Source: Fistulifera solaris (taxonomy: Eukaryota > Bacillariophyta > Bacillariophyceae > Naviculales > Stauroneidaceae). Taken from it: DNA of 64,000 nucleotides. The stretch covers positions 186,001 to 250,000 of the forward strand of contig AP026131.1 of assembly GCA_030295235.1 (NCBI GenBank), in the 5' to 3' direction. Positions 58,589 through 64,000 of the stretch are shown here, one piece after another. Made by a program: the position numbers and the translations under genes. Under the pieces are notes generated by a model. The model was not told the DNA's origin and ran no database searches. It saw only the letters and a list, made by a program, of their open reading frames with translations. Each line of letters opens with the position of its first letter. Within the stretch, counting starts at the first letter, position 1.

Positions 58589-60403
58589 ATGTCAGCCAAA
58601 CGTGCCGCTGAAATTCTCGAGGACTCGGAAGATGGTAATGTGAAGCGCAACAAGTCGAGCGTAAATAACACGAACCATCCACTGCGGAGAGATCTTTCTG
58701 CGGGCATGAATCCAGTTACTTTGCTGACGGGCTATTACGGAGCGAGAGGCGAACGTATCCGCCACGTAGTGCATGAAGGTGCTCTAAGGCTGCCTCAAGA
58801 TGCATTAGACATTTGTGCGCAAGCGCCTCCCTCAGGAAAGGAGTTCACTCTGCCGGAGCTCGATTCGGTGACTCGGCCTACAGTAGATTCTCAGCGGAAA
58901 AGTGTTCTGGTGACCGACTTAACCGTAGAAACGGTGGACGGAGAGCCTGATGGGAAACTAGTGTTGAAAACTGTCGCGAAGAATCGAATGATACACCTTG
59001 AGGAGGATCCGATGCGAATTCGAGGAGGAGGAGGAGGCGACGATACCACCGATGTGGATGCGAAAGACGTTGCTGACCCACCGAAAGCGACTGGTTCGCT
59101 TCCGGACGCAGCGCCTAGTGTTTTTAATGCTCCAATGTCCGTTCCCGCTGTAAACACGGCTAGCGAGAATGCTGCAACCGCTCCTTCGCCTACTCCAGTT
59201 GTCGAGGCAGCGTCGCAGATGCCTGCTCAAGCGGCTGTAATTAGCAATTCAGTCGAACAACAACCGATCGAACATGCCGAGGTGGTGCCGAACGCCACTA
59301 TTACTTCGAATGACACCACAGTTCAGGTTTTCCAGAGTGGTACACCGGCTCTAACCAGTGCAGCAGAAGTTGCAGCTCCGGCTCCTCAAGTAATAGGACT
59401 TCCGAAGCAACCCACTCCTGCCAGGGAACAGTATATGCCTGGTCCTAATGACGAAATGACGATCGATCCAAGTAGTGCATCCCCCAAACCCGAATGGTTT
59501 AACCTAAGTAAAGCATCTTCTCTTGAACGATCTTTGCTACCGGAATGGTTTGACGGCAGTTCACCTCACCGAACCGAACAATCTTACTTACAAACTCGAG
59601 GTAAACTCATGGAAATGTCAGAGAAACTTGGCACCCGCTATCTTACCGCAACGATGGCAAGAAGATCAGTTCCTGGCGATGCGGGGAGTTTGATGCGTTT
59701 GCACGCTTTCCTTTGTTCCTATAATTTGATCAATGAACACTCCCTTAACGATTCGGCTCCCCTCCCTGTTTCTATGCAAGAGCCGACTGAGGTGAAAAGG
59801 GGTTGGGATGAACCATTGAAAGAAAAATTATTGGAAGCCATTGTGAAGGAATCGCGGGAGAATCATTCAGGTCCAATCAATTGGGGAAACGTCTCCAAAC
59901 TAGTTGGCCAGGGTAAAAAAGCCAGTCGAGTGCGAACAGCATTTTTGTCGATGCAGATCCCGGAAGAAACCGTCGATGGTTTGCTGGAGCGATCCATTAC
60001 ACCCGATGCTACTAGTATGAAAGAGCGTTCGCTTGATGCGGACTTGGATGCGGCAACATTATCAAAGGTCTTGCAGCAGCTCGTAGAGAAGACCGACTCC
60101 AATGTTCTCCACAGTGTCACTACTGCTGCACTCATTTCCACGCGAAATGATTTGAGCAAAACACAACAAGCGGTAGCTGTTGGCCTTGCTATTAGTCAAG
60201 CCGAAAAAACTGCTGAGGAGCATGAGGCACGAGTTGGAGCGATTCTTTCCCAAGTGGTGGAACTGCGAATGCAGAAACTTGAAAATCGACTGGCTTTGCT
60301 GGATGATGTAGAGGGCATGTTGGAAGCTGAGAGGGCCGCCCTAGAGCTAGAAAGACGTGATCTATACACCGCAAGATGCCGACATTGGTTTCAGGGTCCC
60401 TAG
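58589..60403 (+). CDS. SWI3/SMARCC-like SWIRM-domain chromatin remodelling subunit
   Basis: A 604-residue single-exon protein; the start is the first ATG (a TTG lies three codons upstream). The N-terminal part includes LRRDLSAGMNPVTLLTGYYG and RKSVLVTDLTVETVDGEP, then a long Ala/Pro/Ser-rich linker. The SWIRM domain is at ~315-400: LLPEWFDGSSPHRTEQSYLQ, RYLTATMARRSVPGDAGSLM and RLHAFLCSYNLIN. A weak SANT-like segment follows (GINWGNVSKLVG-like: GPINWGNVSKLVGQGKKASR). A C-terminal coiled coil (VVELRMQKLENRLALLDDVE) ends the protein. This order is that of SWI3/BAF155 scaffolds of SWI/SNF complexes. The SANT part is degenerate, so a paralogue or divergent subunit is possible. Nuclear. Confidence 0.82.
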   Translation: MSAKRAAEILEDSEDGNVKRNKSSVNNTNHPLRRDLSAGMNPVTLLTGYYGARGERIRHVVHEGALRLPQDALDICAQAPPSGKEFTLPELDSVTRPTVDSQRKSVLVTDLTVETVDGEPDGKLVLKTVAKNRMIHLEEDPMRIRGGGGGDDTTDVDAKDVADPPKATGSLPDAAPSVFNAPMSVPAVNTASENAATAPSPTPVVEAASQMPAQAAVISNSVEQQPIEHAEVVPNATITSNDTTVQVFQSGTPALTSAAEVAAPAPQVIGLPKQPTPAREQYMPGPNDEMTIDPSSASPKPEWFNLSKASSLERSLLPEWFDGSSPHRTEQSYLQTRGKLMEMSEKLGTRYLTATMARRSVPGDAGSLMRLHAFLCSYNLINEHSLNDSAPLPVSMQEPTEVKRGWDEPLKEKLLEAIVKESRENHSGPINWGNVSKLVGQGKKASRVRTAFLSMQIPEETVDGLLERSITPDATSMKERSLDADLDAATLSKVLQQLVEKTDSNVLHSVTTAALISTRNDLSKTQQAVAVGLAISQAEKTAEEHEARVGAILSQVVELRMQKLENRLALLDDVEGMLEAERAALELERRDLYTARCRHWFQGP

Positions 60404-61363
60404 AGAGCCGTCAGAAAGGGGATAGATTATGCGTTTATAGTCGGATGTAATTGCTATACTTGATAAAACGCTTTTCATCAGGTATTTTCGTGCAAGCCTT
60501 AGTGTTGGTACCGGTACCGCTACGAAGCGCGAATAATGAAGTTCCGCCGTCGTTTGTCGTTTGACGTTTGACGACGAAAGAGAACGAAGAACAAAAAATA
60601 GGCCGATCCTTTTGCGCTTACCAGTAGCCTCATCTCTAAGAAGTCATGGTCGGTCATAGTGTCTTTTCGCTCAAGAAAGAAGCGTGTTAAAATTGGGCCC
60701 GATGTCTGACTGCTGACGGCAGACAGATTATGTACGTAGAAATCCTACGGACGCAGAATACTCCGTGACGTGTGATAAAGATCTCCACATTCACGAGTAC
60801 AAAAACGTCCGTAGATCAAACGAAGGAGATCATCGCGACGATCTCCGCCCCGATCGCACCTCTGTTTGCGATGTGTCTCGCCCTGCCACAGTTTTCATCC
60901 TTCGCTGAGCAGTTTAGCAACGACGAGGTTTCTGTTAACATTACTCTACTATATAACAGAGCTAGCATGAGTACTCCACATTCAGTAATTCATGCTCGAT
61001 CTTATGTTGAAGAGGTAGAGAAAAAGCCAGACGATGCAAAGGATGCGAAGAAGAAAGGAGTGGTGAGTGATTGATCGGTCATTCATTGTGTCTCCCCCCA
61101 AATGTGTCTTTTTGCCTTGAACGCCCTGTTAGAGTTTCGGCTTGGCTGTCTGTGTGCCGTAGTCTTGATTAGCTGATAATTTCGGAATGATTAGCGCAGT
61201 CGTATCGCAGCAGAAGATGAAGAATCGGTAGTTAGTAGTTGGTCGCTGTTGTCGTGGTGGAAGTTAGGAGCGCCGAGTCGTCACACAAACCGTATCTGCA
61301 TCTTTTTCTGAGTCCATTTATCTCACTTCAACATGTGCTTAAACGCTTTTGCATTCAAATCAG
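60404..61363. other. intergenic with possible 5' exon of the PP2C gene
   Basis: Near 60508 TACCGGTACCG is a palindrome, and ATACTCCGTG is at 60758. At 60967-61062 an ATG-started, phase-0 exon (MSTPHSVIHARSYVEEVEKK, then PDDAKDAKKKGV) ends at a GTGAGT donor. The matching acceptor (AAATCAG) directly precedes the PP2C ATG at 61364, so this may be a first coding exon with a 301-bp intron, or a 5' UTR exon. Confidence 0.45.
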
Positions 61364-62398
61364 ATGGGCGCCATCGGAAAGCCGTTTCAAAAGATGCGCC
61401 GTCGTTTGACGGTAACGGGCAGCACGGGGAATAGCGAGGATATTGACGGCCGCATGAACTCAAAGGAATCGTTGCCGGAAATGGCAGAACACGTTTCAAA
61501 AGTAAGAACGCCGCCTCCAAAACTCAAGTATCCTCGCTGCGCCGTGACGGAATACTCGGGGGTCTCCAAGAAAGGTCACGCGCCATACAATCCTCGTAAG
61601 AAGAACCAGGATTCGATTATTATGGCGGATTGCAGTGAAACCAACACACTCATCTTGTGCGTGTTGGATGGGCACGGTGAGCACGGGGATGGTGCGTCGC
61701 AGACGTTCCGAGATCAGCTCGTCACGGAAATGTTGAACCATCCATCGTGGTTCAAAGATGTCAAGCAGGCTTCCAAGGATGCTATCGCCAAGGTCGAGCG
61801 TAACTTGCTCCGCAACTATCGGATCGATAGCGAATTCAGTGGAACTACTCTGTCGATGGCGATCGTCCGTGGTAACAAAGTCACGGGTGTGAATATCGGT
61901 GACTCGAGAGTCATTCTCGGCAAGCAAGAAGGAGGAAACCTCACGTACCAGGAAATCACCTACGACCACAAGCCCGACTCTCCGGCAGAAAAAGAGCGCA
62001 TTCTCGCGTGCGGGGGTCGTGTCTTTGCCGTCGAATACGATGATGGCATTGACGGTCCTCCTCGTGTCTGGCTGGGCAACATGGACATTCCAGGACTGGC
62101 GATGAGTCGCTCATTGGGGGATGTTGTGGCCCATTCGGCGGGTGTGATCTCCGATCCCGAGTTCACGGAGTTTGAGCTCAATCCTGAGACCGACAAGTTC
62201 CTCGTCGTCGCCACCGATGGTCTATGGGAGTTTGTGGATAATCAAGAAACGGTGGAATTCGTGGACGCCCAGCCCGGACCTACAGATGCGGTCGACGTCT
62301 TGGTGACCGAAGCCGCGACAAGGTGGATGCACGAGGAGCAAGTTATCGACGATACAACTATCATTGTCGCCAACTTGTTTGGCTACAAGTCAAGCTAA
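61364..62398 (+). CDS. PP2C-type (PPM) protein serine/threonine phosphatase
   Basis: A 344-residue metal-dependent phosphatase. NQDSIIMADCSE and LCVLDGHGEHGDGASQTF (near 102) hold the metal aspartates. SGTTLSMAIVRGN, GVNIGDSRVILGK near 180, LAMSRSLGDVVAHSAG near 247 and VVATDGLWEFVDNQE near 283 complete the PP2C motif set. The domain is complete and no break is seen. The chosen start gives MGAIGKPFQK, a fair N-myristoylation signal, so membrane attachment is possible. If the upstream exon at 60967 is used, the protein gains 32 residues and loses this signal. Substrates unknown. VTEAATRWMHEEQVIDDTTI closes the domain. Confidence 0.92.
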   Translation: MGAIGKPFQKMRRRLTVTGSTGNSEDIDGRMNSKESLPEMAEHVSKVRTPPPKLKYPRCAVTEYSGVSKKGHAPYNPRKKNQDSIIMADCSETNTLILCVLDGHGEHGDGASQTFRDQLVTEMLNHPSWFKDVKQASKDAIAKVERNLLRNYRIDSEFSGTTLSMAIVRGNKVTGVNIGDSRVILGKQEGGNLTYQEITYDHKPDSPAEKERILACGGRVFAVEYDDGIDGPPRVWLGNMDIPGLAMSRSLGDVVAHSAGVISDPEFTEFELNPETDKFLVVATDGLWEFVDNQETVEFVDAQPGPTDAVDVLVTEAATRWMHEEQVIDDTTIIVANLFGYKSS

Positions 62399-62570
62399 AG
62401 ATTTCTCTCTTGTTTATAATAAGAAGAACGAAACGGGTACATTTGACAGAAGGAGTGGCTCCTTCCGATAAAATCGACACGAGCTGTCATTATAACAAAA
62501 ACATTAAAAAATTAATGAAACCAATCATGAAATAATATATTGGACCTGGTTCTAGTTTATCTTGACTATT

Positions 62571-62876
62571 CTATGACTTTCTTTCTTGTTTATATCCCTT
62601 GGGTAAATCGGCTCTGACTTGATTCTTCAAATAGCTGTCATCGTCACTAGCATACCAATCTCGCTTGTCGATTTGATTGTCTTTACGTTCGTATTCTTCC
62701 TTAATTTTCTCTTGAACGTCTTGAAAGTACGTTGAATCCATTGTTGGGTGATGCAGACGACCCCTCCAAACGTTCTTACTAATCTGATACGTTTGAAAGC
62801 CAAAGAACGAGAAGAGTCCGAGTACAAGTCCTTTGTGGGCCACGTTAGCCACTTGAGAGAAAGCTGATGTCGACAT
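62571..62876 (-). CDS. small single-pass membrane protein, hypothetical
   Basis: 101 residues from the ATG of MSTSAFSQVANVAHKG. One hydrophobic helix (LVLGLFSFFGFQTYQISKNV) is followed by a charged C-terminal domain (DVQEKIKEEYERKDNQIDKR, DWYASDDDSYLKNQVRADLP). The open frame extends 12 codons upstream (MYSFFKVYRIRT). Size and layout resemble small mitochondrial inner-membrane proteins such as respiratory accessory subunits, but I recognise no family. Convergent with PP2C. Confidence 0.7.
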   Translation of the reverse strand: MSTSAFSQVANVAHKGLVLGLFSFFGFQTYQISKNVWRGRLHHPTMDSTYFQDVQEKIKEEYERKDNQIDKRDWYASDDDSYLKNQVRADLPKGYKQERKS

Positions 62877-62940
62877 GGTTCTTATTCTATAGACTTTAAA
62901 AAAAGAATACATTCATTCAAAAGCTCGAACTATTTTCGCA

Positions 62941-63063
62941 ATGTTTTCTGTTCGGATTGTGATTGTGCACCTTCTTTATTTCGCCTTTTGTTGTGCGCTG
63001 GCAACGGTCGTCGGATTATTTTTCCGAGTCCGAGCGAAGTACGGACGCACCTACTACAAGTGA
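62941..63063 (+). CDS. 40-residue membrane micropeptide candidate
   Basis: An ATG-started frame reads MFSVRIVIVHLLYFAFCCAL, then a hydrophobic stretch and FFRVRAKYGRTYYK before TGA. It is one membrane helix with a positively charged end, the layout of real small membrane subunits. It is divergent from the 62571-62876 gene with only 64 bp between the starts, so the two could share a promoter. No family recognised. The short length leaves chance possible. Confidence 0.45.
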   Translation: MFSVRIVIVHLLYFAFCCALATVVGLFFRVRAKYGRTYYK

Positions 63064-63285
63064 AACCGGCACCAATAAAATTGTTACGAGGCCCACGTGA
63101 AATCCACGTAGACTTTGAAGCGTTGCATCGTTAATACAATTTACGTTTCAAGGATGCAATTATGACGAGTATCGCTAATGGTTCCGATCGGTTCGTGAAA
63201 GCAAAAGATGGCTTTTAGCTTCATTTGAAAAAGTAGTGGCACAAAGGTTGTACAAACGGAAAAGATAGACGTTTTTGTCACGAGC

Positions 63286-63534
63286 CTCATGATTGAAATC
63301 CAGTCATGGAGAAAGGTCGCTTACATTTTGGAAGTATAGTGAACATAGCAGTCAACGATCCAGATGGATTTTCAACGTGAAAGATCTTAGGGTGGACCGT
63401 ATTTGCAAAGCGACCTTACATATTCCTTTGACCAAGAAACTTGCCAACTTTTTTTTTAATTTAAGGAATAAGTGCCACACTCGCGAAAGAGAGAGAATTA
63501 TGGCTCTTGTCTCGTGACTGAAATCTAGTCGTGG
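63286..63534 (+). repeat. ~225-bp module bounded by ATGACTG-family palindromes
   Basis: CTCATGATTGAAATCCAGTC (63288) and CTCGTGACTGAAATCTAGTC (63511) bound one module, followed at 63553 by CAACATTCCGGGCCATAGTG, the inner word of the family. Orientation is the same as at 17.6 kb. Nothing else recognised in 63064-63759. Confidence 0.75.
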
Positions 63535-63759
63535 GGTAGTCTCCATAAGTCAACATTCCGGGCCATAGTGAATTTGAGCAAAGAAATGCAATGCGCGCAT
63601 TGATGCGACGAGGCAAACTGCAAAATGCATTTCAACTCCAATGCGAGTCGTTCTGGTAAAGCGATCTTCTGTATTCGAATCGAAATCACGTAAAAGCTTC
63701 GTTCGCGCTCAACTAAAGCTCTACTTGGCGACAACTCTCCAAAGGAAGCTTGAAGCAAA

Positions 63760-64000
63760 ATGGATCGAACGGCGTTTTTGGCAAGTATGCCATTCTTGCT
63801 GCCAACATGCCTTGACGATTTCCCTCGAAACGTTGATTACTCAGTTGAAATTCTTCTCAAAGAAACAATTTTTCTTTCGATCGAACCCTCATCGTGTAAG
63901 GGTCCGGCTTATTTTGCTGTGGAAGAGAGGTCTGATCCAAGTGTATGCCCTGTTGAATTGGCCTTTTTCTATCGACGCGCTTTGAACGACGACGATGCAA
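63760..64000 (+). CDS. hypothetical protein, open at the right edge
   Basis: An ATG-started frame stays open for 80 codons to the last base. It begins MDRTAFLASMPFLLPTCLDD and contains VDYSVEILLKETIFL, CKGPAYFAVEERSDP and VELAFFYRRALNDDD. The text looks like a folded cytosolic protein (alternating hydrophobic and charged residues, no low complexity). No family recognised from this part. It has no stop in the window, which is why it is easy to miss. Confidence 0.6.
   Translation, partial: MDRTAFLASMPFLLPTCLDDFPRNVDYSVEILLKETIFLSIEPSSCKGPAYFAVEERSDPSVCPVELAFFYRRALNDDDA

Overview
The window looks like a nuclear chromosome segment of a pennate diatom, in the style of Phaeodactylum or Fistulifera; the species is not proven. 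The grounds are spliceosomal introns of about 53-190 bp with GT-AG ends, diatom-expanded families (DUF6824-type, DUF6787-type, diatom-specific cyclin), presequences with a phenylalanine after the signal peptide as in diatom plastid targeting (phosphoglucomutase, rhomboid, GNAT protein), and a eukaryotic 5S rRNA gene. About 33 genes lie on both strands, roughly one per 2 kb. There are no operons, and no retroelement, virus-like element or CRISPR array was recognised. Layout. 1-10 kb: a soluble-type adenylyl cyclase cut by the left edge, a DNA/RNA-type methyltransferase, a large ApaH-like phosphatase, a serine-rich unknown and a METTL21-like lysine methyltransferase. 10-18 kb: repeat-rich ground around two paralogous DUF6824-type proteins, then aminoacylase-1 with three exons. 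18-32 kb: RluA-family pseudouridine synthase, a small conserved protein, a tyrosine/tryptophan-permease-like transporter, an SGNH/PC-esterase-like membrane protein, SPT4, a TPR-MYND protein, an alpha/beta hydrolase and a probable plastid rhomboid protease. 32-44 kb: a PAS protein, a diatom-specific cyclin, a signal-peptide WW protein, a HAD phosphatase, a secreted ShK-domain protein, a DUF6787-type membrane protein and 5S rRNA. 44-64 kb: plastid phosphoglucomutase, an Atg22/UMF1-like MFS transporter, a GNAT protein, CNOT4, NOC3, Rab5, a SWI3/SMARCC-like SWIRM protein, a PP2C phosphatase, two small membrane proteins and a gene running off the right edge. The genes are mostly unrelated housekeeping functions (transcription and chromatin: SPT4, CNOT4, SWI3; ribosome and tRNA: NOC3, pseudouridine synthase, 5S; trafficking and signalling: Rab5, PP2C, adenylyl cyclase, cyclin). 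Two themes stand out. First, at least 18 otherwise intact genes or gene parts are broken by one-base changes, mostly in short homopolymers. Adding or removing a single base makes the total coding length a multiple of three in every complete case, so these are most likely sequence or assembly errors. Gene models below span them. Second, the intergenic DNA carries several families of palindromic or hairpin-forming repeats: an 81-nt hairpin present twice, a 36-nt perfect hairpin between 7-bp direct repeats, about 220-bp modules ending in an ATGACTG/CAGTCAT palindrome, a 210-bp tandem family built on a GGTCCAGAATTTCTGGACC palindrome, and a 242-bp tandem array with an inverted copy on the other side of Rab5.
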